A stretch of 39,323 bases of DNA from Methylobacterium ajmalii (GTDB taxonomy: Bacteria; Pseudomonadota; Alphaproteobacteria; Rhizobiales; Beijerinckiaceae): NCBI RefSeq assembly GCF_016613415.1, contig NZ_JACWCT010000056.1, positions 1 through 39,323 on the forward strand, read 5' to 3'. A model generated the notes under the pieces. That model made no database searches and was not told the DNA's origin. It was given only the letters and a program-made list of their open reading frames with translations. Every line of letters begins with the position of its first letter. The stretch's first letter is position 1. Of the stretch, positions 7,130 to 15,942 are shown piece by piece. Both the position numbers and the translations under genes were made by a program.

Positions 7130-7741
7130 TCAGTCCACCTTCTCGTTCGGGTAGACGCCCCAGAGCCGGTCCTGCCGCATGTAGCCGTCGACGTCGCCGC
7201 GCTTCTGCGGCAGCGCCACGATGAGCCGGCACCACGTACCGTCGCAGGTCTTCACGCTGCCGATCACCCCGGCCTGGAGCTGCGCCACCACGCCGCTGCC
7301 CGTGTCGGCCCGGTCGTAGAGCGGGACGGGCGCGCCCTTGTCCTTGTCGCCGCGGTTCAGCACCACGGCGGTGCGCCGGCCCGACAGCAGCGAGTGCAGC
7401 ACCCAGCCCTCCGTGCCCTCCGAGTCGCGGATCCGGCGCCAGGTCTCGTACTCGGCGATGATCTCGACCGGCAGGCCGGCACGCTGGAACACCCAGAGCG
7501 TACGGTGGTCCTTCGACGGGCCCTCGCGCAGGTTCACCCGGTCGGTCTTGAGGCTGACGTATCGCGGGATCGGCAGCTTGGTCGCCGGACCGATGGTGAC
7601 GCCGATCTCGCCGGGGGCGGGGTTGACCGCCGGGGTGGGCGGCGCGGCGTGGGACGGCGCCGCCAGCATCAGGAAGGCGGGCACCGCCAGCATCAGCAGG
7701 GCGGGGATCGCCAGGGCGAGAAGGCGCGGGTGGAGCGTCAC
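7130..7741 (-). CDS. secreted SH3-like domain protein
   Basis: This 203-residue protein has a long hydrophobic signal sequence (residues 5 to about 32, ending PSHAA). It continues with a bacterial SH3-type region: YVSLKTDRVNLREGPSKDHR, then LPVEIIAEYETWRRIRD and GWVLHSLLSGRRTAVV. A second SH3-like half follows, ending with WCRLIV and a tyrosine- and tryptophan-containing tail. Such domains often bind cell-wall peptides, so a periplasmic role is likely, but no enzyme domain is present. It is convergent with irr and divergent from the hydroxyacid dehydrogenase across 273 bp. This irr/SH3/dehydrogenase order occurs in related genomes as far as I recall. Confidence 0.8.
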   Translation of the reverse strand: MTLHPRLLALAIPALLMLAVPAFLMLAAPSHAAPPTPAVNPAPGEIGVTIGPATKLPIPRYVSLKTDRVNLREGPSKDHRTLWVFQRAGLPVEIIAEYETWRRIRDSEGTEGWVLHSLLSGRRTAVVLNRGDKDKGAPVPLYDRADTGSGVVAQLQAGVIGSVKTCDGTWCRLIVALPQKRGDVDGYMRQDRLWGVYPNEKVD

Positions 7742-8014
7742 GATCGGTCTCCCATCCGGCGGCGCGTGGCCGCGGCGCGGATTGTCTTCCGGTCGGCCTC
7801 TGCTAGAGAGGCCGCCGGGCCCCGGATCGAGGGGTGCGTACCCGCCCGTATCGCCGGGGCGTGGTTAAAGGGGCGTAACGACGCCTGTGGCCCGCACCAA
7901 GGCGGGGCTTTTCGCCGGGCCGCCGCGTCGCCTATCGTGCGCCGCGGAAGCCCGTGACGCGTGTCGGGACCGCACGGACGGGCCGAGGGCCTGCCCGGTG
8001 GCGAGGGAGGGATC

Positions 8015-9016
8015 ATGTCGTTGAAGCGCAAGCCGCTCGTGGTGGTCACCCGGCGCCTGCCGGACGTCGTGGAGACGCGGATGCGCGAGTTGTTCGACGC
8101 CCGCCTCAACCACGAGGACACGCCGCTCACAGGTGCCGCCCTGGCGCAGGCCCTGCAGGAGGCCGACGTCCTGGTGCCGACGGTCACGGACGAGATCGAC
8201 GCCTCGGTGCTCGCCCAGGCCGGCCCGAACCTGCGCCTGATCGCCAATTTCGGCAACGGCGTCGACCACATCGACGTCGGCGTCGCGCTCCAGCGCGGCA
8301 TCACGGTCACCAACACGCCGGGCGTGCTGACCGAGGATACCGCCGACATGACCATGGCGCTGATCCTCTCGGTCGCCCGTAGGGTCACCGAGGGCGCCCG
8401 GATCATCCCGGACGACGCCTGGTCCGGCGGCTGGTCGCCGACCTGGATGCTCGGCCGGCGCATCACCGGCAAGCGCCTCGGCATCGTCGGCATGGGCCGC
8501 ATCGGCCAGGCGCTGGCGCGCCGCGCCAAGGCCTTCGGCCTGTCGATCCACTACCACAACCGCCGCCGGGTCGGCGCCCGGATCGAGAGCGACCTCGAGG
8601 CGACGTACTGGGAATCCCTCGACCAGATGCTGGCACGCGTCGACATCGTGTCGGTCAACTGCCCGCACACCCCGGCCACCTACCACCTGCTCTCGGCCCG
8701 GCGCCTGAAGCTGCTCAAGCCCGAGGCGGTGGTGGTCAACACCGCCCGCGGCGAGGTGATCGACGAGACCGCGCTCGCCCGCCTGATCGAGGTCGGCGAC
8801 ATCGCGGGGGCCGGGCTCGACGTGTTCGAGCAGGAGCCGGCGGTGAGCCCGCGCCTCGTCAAGCTCGCCAAGGCCGGCAAGGTCGTGCTGCTGCCCCACA
8901 TGGGCTCGGCCACCCACGAGAGCCGCGTCGACATGGGCGAGAAGGTCATCATCAACATCAAGACCTTCCTCGACGGTCACCGTCCGCCGGACCGGATCCT
9001 GCCCAGCATGCTGTGA
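8015..9016 (+). CDS. D-2-hydroxyacid dehydrogenase (glyoxylate/hydroxypyruvate reductase-like)
   Basis: This is a 333-residue NAD(P)-dependent dehydrogenase of the D-isomer-specific family. The Rossmann loop is LGIVGMGRIGQALARR. The catalytic residues are in VNTARGEVID (Arg), DVFEQEP (Glu) and LLPHMGSATHESR (His). A likely activity is reduction of glyoxylate or hydroxypyruvate to glycolate or glycerate, but the substrate cannot be read from sequence. ATG 8015 is preceded by GGGAGG at a 4-5 base spacing, which settles the start against an in-frame ATG at 7961. It appears monocistronic, with a hairpin at 9058-9091 after it. In a methylotroph such an enzyme could serve the serine cycle, but serine-cycle genes are not seen here. 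Confidence 0.88.
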   Translation: MSLKRKPLVVVTRRLPDVVETRMRELFDARLNHEDTPLTGAALAQALQEADVLVPTVTDEIDASVLAQAGPNLRLIANFGNGVDHIDVGVALQRGITVTNTPGVLTEDTADMTMALILSVARRVTEGARIIPDDAWSGGWSPTWMLGRRITGKRLGIVGMGRIGQALARRAKAFGLSIHYHNRRRVGARIESDLEATYWESLDQMLARVDIVSVNCPHTPATYHLLSARRLKLLKPEAVVVNTARGEVIDETALARLIEVGDIAGAGLDVFEQEPAVSPRLVKLAKAGKVVLLPHMGSATHESRVDMGEKVIINIKTFLDGHRPPDRILPSML

Positions 9017-9057
9017 GGCGGGGGCCTTCCGGCCTCCGACCCCGACAGTCTCACGCG

Positions 9058-9091
9058 TCACCCCGGGTTCCGCCTCGCGGCCCCGGGGTGA
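9058..9091. repeat. palindromic repeat, possible bidirectional terminator
   Basis: TCACCCCGGG and CCCCGGGGTGA flank TTCCGCCTCGCGG between convergent genes. The inner segment and the CCCGGG arms are shared with 33111-33136, with the same 14-base spacing between CCCGGG blocks, so the two are copies of one dispersed element. No T-tract follows. Confidence 0.6.
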
Positions 9092-9111
9092 GCGAGAAGC
9101 GCCTCGTCCGC

Positions 9112-9537
9112 TCAGCCCTGCAGCGTCGCCTTCAGGCTGATCTTCGCGTTCAGCACCTTCGAGACCGGGCAGTTCTTCTCGGCGATGCCGGCGAGCTCGT
9201 CGAACTTCTGCTGGTCGATGCCCGGGATCTTCGCCGTCAGGGTCAGGGCCGAGGCCGTGATGGTGAATCCGTCGCCATCCTTCTCCAGGCTGACCACCGC
9301 TTCCGTGCGCAGCTCGTCCGCGGTGAAGCCGGCACCCTGGAGCTGGAAGGCCAGCGCCATGGTGAAGCAGCCGGCATGGGCGGCGGCGATCAGTTCCTCC
9401 GGGTTGGTGCCCGGCTCGGTCTCGAAGCGGGTGTTGAAGCCGTAGGGGTTGCTCGACAGCACGCCCGACTGGGTCGTGAGCTGGCCCTTGCCCTCCTTGC
9501 CGTTGCCCTGCCAAACGGCGTTCGCCTTGCGGTTCAT
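9112..9537 (-). CDS. OsmC family peroxiredoxin-like protein
   Basis: This 141-residue protein matches the OsmC/Ohr superfamily, cysteine-based enzymes that reduce organic hydroperoxides. The sequence has NPYGFNTRFETEPGTNPEELIAAAHAGCFTMAL, where the EELIAAAHAGCF segment holds the first active Cys. The second Cys lies in AEKNCPVSKVL near residue 120. The tail, ISLKATLQG, is typical. ATG 9537 has GGGAG about 8 bases upstream, and the longer in-frame start at 9591 adds 18 unlikely residues. It belongs to the OsmC rather than the Ohr branch, judging by the NPEELIAAAHAGCF form. It is transcribed alone, convergent with the dehydrogenase. Confidence 0.9.
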   Translation of the reverse strand: MNRKANAVWQGNGKEGKGQLTTQSGVLSSNPYGFNTRFETEPGTNPEELIAAAHAGCFTMALAFQLQGAGFTADELRTEAVVSLEKDGDGFTITASALTLTAKIPGIDQQKFDELAGIAEKNCPVSKVLNAKISLKATLQG

Positions 9538-9630
9538 GGCTTCGTCTCCCGTGACGCTCGCGCGGGTCCGTCCCGGCGCGTTCACGTCCACAGGTAGGTC
9601 ACGGCGCCGTCAGGTCACCCGTCACGCCGA

Positions 9631-10161
9631 TCATCCGTCGCGCAGGTCGTCCTCCGTCTCGGCGTCGATCACCCGGCGGGCCAAGGTGAGAGCGAAGCCC
9701 GCCCGCGCCATCGCGGCGAGGTCGCGCTCGCGGGCGCCGGCCCGCGCGGCCGGCTGGCGGAACGGCCCGAGGCGGCGGCGCCGGGCGTAGGCGAGGGCGG
9801 CCTCGTCCTCGCTGCCGTCCTCCTGCCCGGCCAGCACCGCGCCGACCGTCTCCCGGTCCACCCCCTTGGCGGCGAGCTTGGCGCCGATCGCCCGGGCCGA
9901 GCCGCCGCGGCGGCGCAAGCTGCGCACCTTGGCGGCCGCGAAGGCCGCGTCGTCGACGAGGCCGGCGCCGAGCGCCCGGGCCACCACCGCCTCGACCATC
10001 TCGGAAAAGTCGTCCGGTGCCTCGCCGCGCAGGCGGCAGCGGGTCTCGACCCGGCGCCGGAGCACCCGGCGCAGCATCTCGGCCGAGGCGCCGTAGCGTT
10101 CGAGGTAGTAGAGCGCGGCCCGCTCGAGGTAGGCCGGGGTGATCGGCCGCGCCGCCCTCAA
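9631..10161 (-). CDS. recX: regulatory protein RecX
   Basis: RecX binds RecA filaments and inhibits recombinase activity. The protein, about 176 residues, has the alpha-helical RecX pattern: ITPAYLERAALYYLERYGAS near the N-terminus, then MLRRVLRRRV, GLVDDAAFAAAKVRSLRRRG, and GGSARAIGAKLAAKGVD. No good ATG exists. TTG at 10161, 6 codons before ITPAYL, is my best guess; a GTG at 10266 is possible but would overlap the next gene's start. No recA is nearby, as is usual in this group. The family call is firm, the start is not. Confidence 0.8.
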   Translation of the reverse strand: MRAARPITPAYLERAALYYLERYGASAEMLRRVLRRRVETRCRLRGEAPDDFSEMVEAVVARALGAGLVDDAAFAAAKVRSLRRRGGSARAIGAKLAAKGVDRETVGAVLAGQEDGSEDEAALAYARRRRLGPFRQPAARAGARERDLAAMARAGFALTLARRVIDAETEDDLRDG

Positions 10162-10248
10162 AGCGCCATCGCGGGCGGGTTGATCGGCGCCGTCCCGGAT
10201 CGCCTCCGCCCCGGCGGAGGCGTCCGCCCCGGGCCCGTGCGAGGGGTG

Positions 10249-11670
10249 ATGCCGGCGTTTCTCCACAAGCGTGAATCCTTCTTCCTCTTGATCGCCCTCG
10301 CCCTCGGGGCGGTGGCCGGCGCGGTCCTGTACCTGTCGCGGCCGACGACCCTGCGGGTCGCCGTCGGCCCCCGCGACCGGGTCGAGACCCACCTGATCCA
10401 GGCCTATGCCGACGCGCTCGCCCGCGCCCGGGAGGATATACGCCTCGAGGTCGTCCCGTACGACGACGTGCGCGACAGCGCCGCGGCGCTCCAGAGCGGC
10501 CGGGCCGACCTCGCGGTAGTGCGCCCCGACGTACGCCTGCCCGAGAACGGCCTGACCCTGGCGGTGCTGCACGACGAGGCCCTGATCATCGCGGCTCCGC
10601 CCGATTCGGGCATCCAGGCCTTCTCGGACCTCGCCGGCAAGCGCCTCGGCCTCGTCGCCCATCACGGCGCCGACCAGCCCCTGGTCGCGAGCCTGCTCGC
10701 CTACTACGCCCTGGCGCCGACGCCGGCCGGCGCCGCGCCGGCTCCCGCCGATCCCGGCGGCGCCTTGCCCGCCGCCGCCGGCAGCGTCGCCCTCGTCCCC
10801 CTGCACGCCTCGGAGGTCGCGGCGGCCTTGGCCGAGCACCGGATCGATGCCGCCGCGGTGATCGCCGCGCCCTCGGCGAAATCCGCCGCCCGGGTGGTAC
10901 AGGCGGTCGAGGCGGCCTCGCCCGGACGCGGCGCGACCATCGTGGCGATCCCCGACGGCGAGGCCATCGTCCAGCGCCTGCCCGAATTGCAGGCCGTGAC
11001 CATCGCGGCCGGTACCTTCGGGGGCCGGCCCAAGCGCCCGGACGACGAGGTGAAGACGGTCGGCGCCTCCTACCGGCTGATGGCCCGGTCGTCGCTCGCC
11101 CGCGACACCGCCGCGAGCGTGACCCAGCACCTGTTCGAGCTGCGCTCGCGGCTCGCCGCGATGGTGCCGACGGCCAACCTGATGAAGGCCCCGGACTTCG
11201 ACAGCGCCGCCGAGGCGACGAGCGCCCGCCTGCCGATCCATCCCGGTGCGGTCGACTATTACGAGCGCGAGCAGCAAACCTTTCTCCAGCGCTACGAGGA
11301 CTGGGTGTACCTGGTGGCGTTCTTCGGCGGCGGCCTCGGCTCGGCGGTGGCCTGGCTCGGCCAGCGCCTCGCCCGCGAGCAGCGCGCCCGCATCGACGCC
11401 GTCCTCGACCGGCTGCTCGCCATCCTGATCGAGGCGCGGGCGACGCAGGACCCGGCCGCCCTGGAGGCCCTGGCGGTCGAGATCGACGGCCTCGTCATCG
11501 ACGTGGTGCGCCATGCCCGTGCCAACGACACCGATGCGCGCACGATGAGCGCGCTGATCCTGGCGGTGGATGCCGCCCGCGCCGCGGTGGCGGATTGCCG
11601 GCGGGACGGGGCGCCTGTGCGGGAACGGTCGGGACGGGTGCTGTCGTGGCATCCGGCGAGCGGGACCTGA
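10249..11670 (+). CDS. TAXI-type TRAP solute-binding protein, membrane-anchored
   Basis: This protein of about 473 residues has an N-terminal hydrophobic anchor (SFFLLIALALGAVAGAVLYL). A TAXI-like binding domain follows (LRVAVGPRDRVETHLIQAYADALAR, then GRADLAVVRPDV and FSDLAGKRLGLV). A second membrane helix lies near residue 365-385 (WVYLVAFFGGGLGSAVAWL), followed by a helical tail. The TAXI family captures small carboxylates for TRAP transporters, but no DctM or fused permease gene is adjacent, so it may be an orphan sensor or binding protein. ATG 10249 follows GAGGGGTG very closely; GTG 10246 is an alternative. It diverges from recX. Confidence 0.8.
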   Translation: MPAFLHKRESFFLLIALALGAVAGAVLYLSRPTTLRVAVGPRDRVETHLIQAYADALARAREDIRLEVVPYDDVRDSAAALQSGRADLAVVRPDVRLPENGLTLAVLHDEALIIAAPPDSGIQAFSDLAGKRLGLVAHHGADQPLVASLLAYYALAPTPAGAAPAPADPGGALPAAAGSVALVPLHASEVAAALAEHRIDAAAVIAAPSAKSAARVVQAVEAASPGRGATIVAIPDGEAIVQRLPELQAVTIAAGTFGGRPKRPDDEVKTVGASYRLMARSSLARDTAASVTQHLFELRSRLAAMVPTANLMKAPDFDSAAEATSARLPIHPGAVDYYEREQQTFLQRYEDWVYLVAFFGGGLGSAVAWLGQRLAREQRARIDAVLDRLLAILIEARATQDPAALEALAVEIDGLVIDVVRHARANDTDARTMSALILAVDAARAAVADCRRDGAPVRERSGRVLSWHPASGT

Positions 11671-11774
11671 ACCCTTCCATCTCGGGCCGCCCGGCTTGAT
11701 CATGGGTCAGGTCGTCCGAAAGCAGGGAGCGAGCGGGCGAGGTCGATTATGTTCGATCTCGCAAGACGGCTTTG

Positions 11775-12533
11775 TCACCGCCGAACGAAGAGCCAAGGCA
11801 TTACAAGGGCGACCGACAGGGTGATCGACAGGGTGTAGGCCAATACGATACTTATTTGTCCGAGCGTCATATACAGGCAGAGATAGAAGGCCAGCACCCC
11901 GAACGCCCCCTGAACGCTGCCGCGTACGACATCGAGAGAAGCGGCGACGCCGGTCTGGACGCGGGCGAAGACGATGAGTGGCCAGGAAATGACCGGGATA
12001 GGGGCAAGCACCCCGCTCAGGGCTGGGCCGAGATACGGGGCAAGCGTCGAGACGAGCACGACGAGCAGGGTGGCAGCGCCCAACCGCGCGGGCATGTCCC
12101 ACCGAGGCGGTCGTGCACGGCCGACGGCCTGTCCCGAGAGCGGGCACAGCGCAATGACCAGCACCATCAAGACAACATCGAGAGCAGCCATCACCCACAC
12201 CCCCGGGTGAATGACGCTGTGCAGGATGAACCCGCCGCCGAGGAACGCCAGCAGTCCCGCACCCACCGCCCTCGAGGAGCTGACCCGCGGAGCACAGAGG
12301 GCGTAAGCCATGTAGGCGAGTGCCACGGCCCCGAGACCGGTGACCGATCCGACCGCCGCATCGGAGGCAAATTGCTCGCCCTGTTCGATGGCAAGATAGA
12401 TCGAGATCGGCGCCGAAGTCAGAGGTAGCCCCGACAGCAACCCTCCGACGAGGCTTCCCCACCGACGCGCGGCAGCCGACACCACCCACATCAACGCTGG
12501 AGTGACGACGATCTTGGCGGCGACCAAGCTCAT
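11775..12533 (-). CDS. multi-pass membrane protein of unknown function
   Basis: This 252-residue protein consists almost entirely of hydrophobic segments, about seven or eight helices, with no recognised catalytic motif. It begins SLVAAKIVVTPALMWVVSAA and contains GGLLSGLPLTSAPISIYLAI, a pattern I associate with uncharacterised integral membrane proteins. Codon use differs from its neighbours, with many third-position A and T (for example in the TLGQISIVLAYTLS region), so it may have been acquired recently. Flanking gaps of about 100-150 bp share this lower GC. It stands alone between the TAXI and MFS genes. I do not recognise a function. Confidence 0.7.
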   Translation of the reverse strand: MSLVAAKIVVTPALMWVVSAAARRWGSLVGGLLSGLPLTSAPISIYLAIEQGEQFASDAAVGSVTGLGAVALAYMAYALCAPRVSSSRAVGAGLLAFLGGGFILHSVIHPGVWVMAALDVVLMVLVIALCPLSGQAVGRARPPRWDMPARLGAATLLVVLVSTLAPYLGPALSGVLAPIPVISWPLIVFARVQTGVAASLDVVRGSVQGAFGVLAFYLCLYMTLGQISIVLAYTLSITLSVALVMPWLFVRR

Positions 12534-12679
12534 AAAGCCCCGATCCGTGATGCGACTCTGCAGATCCGACGAACGTACCGTCGAGCCTGCGCACGCTCAA
12601 CGGACTTGCCGGAGGGTTCGCAAACCGTTCGTCGTGGAGCAGACCAGGATGACGTTGATTGCGCTCTCGCGCACGGACT

Positions 12680-13906
12680 TTAGGTAACGAGATGGTCCCG
12701 ACGCCTCAGGGCCGGAAACAGCCGGCCCCACAGGGCCGCCACCGCGACCGTCGCGATGCCGCCGATCACCACCGCCGGAACCGCGCCGGCAAAGGCGGCG
12801 AGCGTGCCGGATTCGAACTCGCCGAGCTCGTTCGAGGCGCCGATGAACACGGTGTTGACCGCCGCGACCCGGCCGCGCATCGCGTCCGGCGTCTCGCCCT
12901 GGACCAGGCTCTGGCGCACGTAGACGCTGACCATGTCGGCGGCCCCGGTGACGAACAGGCATGCCATCGACAGCGGCAGCGAGGTCGAGAGGCCGAAGCC
13001 GATCGTCGCGAGACCGAACACCCCGACGGCGATGAGGAGCCGCGGGCCGACCCCGCGGGTCAGCGGCCGGTGGGCGAGGAGGATCGCCATCAGGACAGAG
13101 CCGAGCGCCGGCATGCTGCGCAGGAGACCGAGGCCGAGGGGGCCGACGAACAGTACCTCCTGGGCGAAGATCGGCAGGAGCGCGGTGGCCCCGCCGAGCA
13201 GCACCGCCACGAGGTCGAGGGTGATGGCACCGAGCACCACCGGCTGCGAGCGGATATAGGTGAGGCCGGCGAGCAGCGTGCTCCAGGTGACCGCCGGCCG
13301 GGTGGCGACGGCGGCCGGCCGCGGCCGGATCCCGATGATGCTGACGGCGGCAAGCGCGAAGCAGGCGGCGGCGAGCCCGAACACGACGGCCGGCCCGAGC
13401 GCGTAGAGCAGGCCGCCGAAGGCCGGTCCGGTGACCGACGCGCTTTGCCACAGCGAGGAATTGAGCGCGATGGCGCTGCCGAACTGCTCGCGCGGCACCA
13501 GGGTCGGCAGCAGGGCCTGGCTCGCCGGGTTGGCGAAGGCGCGGGCGGTGCCGACCAGGATCATCAGGGCGTAGACCGGCCAGACCGGCGCCGCACCGGA
13601 GAGCGCGAGCGCCGTCAGGCCGAGGCCGGCGAGCGCCAGGAGCCCGTAGGACAGGGCCGCGATCCGGCGCCGATCGTAGGTGTCGGCGACGTGGCCGGTG
13701 ACCAGCGCCCCGAGCATCGCCGGGGCGAAGCTCGCCAGCCCGACGAGACCCAGCGCCAGGGCGCTGCGTGTGAGGTCGTAGACGAACCAGCCCACCGCCA
13801 CCGCCTGCATCTGGTAGGCGAGCCCGGTGAGGAAGCGGGCACCGCCGAAGAGCCGGAAGTCGCGGTTGCGGAAGAGCGTCCAGCCGGACGGGGCGGGGGA
13901 GAGCAT
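12680..13906 (-). CDS. MFS transporter (EntS-like exporter group)
   Basis: This 408-residue major facilitator protein has about 10-12 helices. The start FRNRDFRLFGGARFLTGLAYQ, the loop GHVADTYDRRRIAALSYG between helices 2 and 3, and the NPASQALLPTLVPREQFGSA segment place it in the MFS_3 group, which includes enterobactin exporter EntS. The conserved DAMRGRVAAVNTVFIG segment is present near residue 340. The substrate is unknown. It lies 64 bp after the kpsE-like gene on the same strand and could be co-transcribed, though a capsule link is not established. A transporter assignment is secure. Confidence 0.88.
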   Translation of the reverse strand: MLSPAPSGWTLFRNRDFRLFGGARFLTGLAYQMQAVAVGWFVYDLTRSALALGLVGLASFAPAMLGALVTGHVADTYDRRRIAALSYGLLALAGLGLTALALSGAAPVWPVYALMILVGTARAFANPASQALLPTLVPREQFGSAIALNSSLWQSASVTGPAFGGLLYALGPAVVFGLAAACFALAAVSIIGIRPRPAAVATRPAVTWSTLLAGLTYIRSQPVVLGAITLDLVAVLLGGATALLPIFAQEVLFVGPLGLGLLRSMPALGSVLMAILLAHRPLTRGVGPRLLIAVGVFGLATIGFGLSTSLPLSMACLFVTGAADMVSVYVRQSLVQGETPDAMRGRVAAVNTVFIGASNELGEFESGTLAAFAGAVPAVVIGGIATVAVAALWGRLFPALRRRDHLVT

Positions 13907-13970
13907 GGTCGGTCCGTGCCCGCCGGATCGGGCGGCGGGGTTCAGGAGGAGGGCCCGTCGCGACGGGCGA

Positions 13971-15212
13971 TCAGGCCAGGAGCTTGCGGGTCAGGATCGA
14001 GAGGCCGAAGGCCAGGGCCGAGACGGCGACCGAGATCGCGATGAAGAGCGTGCGGCGGGGCTGCTGGGCCGATTCGGCCCGCACCGGCTCGACGACCATG
14101 CTGAAGAACTCGATCTGGCGGTCGGCGATCATGCGCGAGCGCTCCCGCGCCGCGATGGTGGCCGAGTAGTACCTCTCGGCGGTCTTGCGCTCGGCGTCGA
14201 GCTCCTCGAACTTGGTCAGCGTCGCCGAGAGCACCCGGCGCTGGTCCGGATCCTGGTTGGCCGCCTCGCGCTCGATGCGGGCGATCGTGTCGTCGAGCTG
14301 GGCGATCTGCGCCTTCAGGTCCTGGATGCTGCGGCTGTCGTCGCGCAGGTCGCGCTGGAGCAGGCTGAGCTTGACCGCGAGGCCGATCCGCTGCGAGCGG
14401 ATCTCGGCGATCATCTTCAAGTTCGTGTCGTTGGATTTCTGGGCGTCGAGCACGCCGTCGCGATTGCGCAGGTCGCGCACGGCGAGGTGCAGCTTGGTCA
14501 GCCGCTCCTCGGCGCGCTTCATCTCGCGCTCGCTCTCCGCCAGGGCGTCGTTGCGGGCCCGCACGGTGAGCTGGTTCACCAGCCGCTCGCTCTCGGCGAG
14601 CACGGCCTTGCTCAACGTCAGGGAATCGTCCGCGTCGAAGGCATTGACCGAGACCTCGATCAGGCCGGACGTCTCGACGGTGACCTTGACCCGGTCGGCC
14701 CAGTACTTGACGAGCTTCTCGATCGGCTTGTCGGGATTGAAGCGGGAATACGCATCGATGTCGTCACGGGAGAACATCTTCCGCAGCGGCAGGCTGCGTT
14801 CGAGCGTCTCGATCATCGTCCGGCTCTTGATGTATTCGCCGACGATCATCGAGTCCTGGGCGATCATCTGGGACGGGATGCTCGAGGTGGTGCCGACCCC
14901 ATCGGGCGCGGCCTTCTCGGCCCCGCCGATCGCCGGGCGCAGGGCGAAGCGGGCGTCGGTGACGTAGCGATCCGACAGGTAGAGGCCGAAGAACACCACG
15001 CTGCCGAGCGACGGCAGCACGAACAGGAAGAGGAACAGGAGCGGGGTCACGATGTCCCGGCGGCGGTGCGCCCGGATTGTGCGGATCGTGGTCTTGCTCG
15101 GGTTCGAGAAGCGCGACACCCGGGCCGCCTGCCGCAGGGCCTCGCCGATCATCCGGGAGCGGTCGGCGGGGCTGAGCGCCTTGCCTTCCGGGTTGCGGGC
15201 GTCGATCGTCAT
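13971..15212 (-). CDS. capsule polysaccharide export inner-membrane protein (KpsE/CtrB-like)
   Basis: This 413-residue protein has one helix near residues 55-78 (PLLFLFLFVLPSLGSVVFFGLYL), a long periplasmic coiled region, and a C-terminal helix (residues about 388-410). This is the layout of polysaccharide co-polymerases in the KpsE/BexC/CtrB family. The periplasmic domain contains RYVTDARFALRP and QDSMIVGEYIKSRTMIETLE, both typical, followed by heptad-rich helices near 190-340. In the family it links the ABC transporter to the outer-membrane polysaccharide exporter. It follows kpsT by 76 bp, so the pair is probably an operon. No kpsM, kpsD or glycosyltransferase gene is in the window. Confidence 0.87.
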   Translation of the reverse strand: MTIDARNPEGKALSPADRSRMIGEALRQAARVSRFSNPSKTTIRTIRAHRRRDIVTPLLFLFLFVLPSLGSVVFFGLYLSDRYVTDARFALRPAIGGAEKAAPDGVGTTSSIPSQMIAQDSMIVGEYIKSRTMIETLERSLPLRKMFSRDDIDAYSRFNPDKPIEKLVKYWADRVKVTVETSGLIEVSVNAFDADDSLTLSKAVLAESERLVNQLTVRARNDALAESEREMKRAEERLTKLHLAVRDLRNRDGVLDAQKSNDTNLKMIAEIRSQRIGLAVKLSLLQRDLRDDSRSIQDLKAQIAQLDDTIARIEREAANQDPDQRRVLSATLTKFEELDAERKTAERYYSATIAARERSRMIADRQIEFFSMVVEPVRAESAQQPRRTLFIAISVAVSALAFGLSILTRKLLA

Positions 15213-15288
15213 GGACAGGTGTTCCGGCTGCGGGCGTGGCCGGGGCGCGGGGCGCGCCGGCCGGCAGGAAGAGCGGGTCGCGGATCGC

Positions 15289-15942
15289 TCACTGGTTGAG
15301 GCGCTGGTAGACCTCGATCGCGTCGTTGACGTCGGGATAGATCACGGCGCGGCCGTTCGCCAGCACGATCCCCTGCTGGGCGTAGTCCCGGATCGTATCC
15401 ATCGAGTGCGAGCACATGATGATGTCGGCATTCGCCCGCCGCTGGCTCCACACTTCCTCGCAGCGCTTGGCGAAGCGCGCGTCGCCGACGCCGGTGATCT
15501 CGTCGACGATGTAGCAGTCGAACGGGATCGCCATGCTCATCCCGAAGGCCAGCCGGGCGCCCATGCCCGAGGAGTAGTTGCGGATCGGCACGTTCATGTA
15601 GTCGCCGAGCTCGGCGAAATCCTCGACGAAGGCCAGCACCCGGCGCGGATCCTCGCCGTGGATGCGCGCGACGAAGATCACGTTCTCGCGCCCGGTCATG
15701 AACGGGTGGAAGCCGCCGCCGAAGCCGAGCGGCCAGGAGATCCGGGTGGTGCGGATCACCCGTCCCCGGGTCGGCATCTCGCAGCCGGCCATCAGCCGCA
15801 GCGTGGTCGACTTGCCGGCGCCGTTGATGCCGAGGATGCCGTAGCTCACGCCCGGCTTCAGCGTCAGCGACGCCTGGTCGAGGATGACGCGGCGGTACCC
15901 GTCCGTCTTGTAGATCTTGGTGACGTTGTCGAGGCGGATCAT
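15289..15942 (-). CDS. capsule polysaccharide ABC transporter ATPase (KpsT-like)
   Basis: This 217-residue ATPase is of the size and kind used for capsule export (ABC-2 type). Walker A is GINGAGKSTTLRL, the signature is NYSSGMGARLAFG, Walker B is CYIVDEITGVGD, and the switch His is in MCSHSMDTIRDYA. The segment WPLGFGGGFHPFMTGRENV is characteristic of KpsT/BexA/CtrD. It should pair with a KpsM-type permease, but the next minus-strand gene upstream is unrelated (YbaK-like). The 279-bp gap 15943-16221 holds no gene that I can support. The partner permease must therefore be encoded elsewhere or lost. Confidence 0.9.
   Translation of the reverse strand: MIRLDNVTKIYKTDGYRRVILDQASLTLKPGVSYGILGINGAGKSTTLRLMAGCEMPTRGRVIRTTRISWPLGFGGGFHPFMTGRENVIFVARIHGEDPRRVLAFVEDFAELGDYMNVPIRNYSSGMGARLAFGMSMAIPFDCYIVDEITGVGDARFAKRCEEVWSQRRANADIIMCSHSMDTIRDYAQQGIVLANGRAVIYPDVNDAIEVYQRLNQ

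Noticed and set aside
12659..15299. Two long plus-strand frames opposite the MFS and kpsE genes
   Set aside because: Their composition is Arg/Ala/Gly/Asp-rich with no domain motif, and the opposite strand encodes recognisable transporter proteins.
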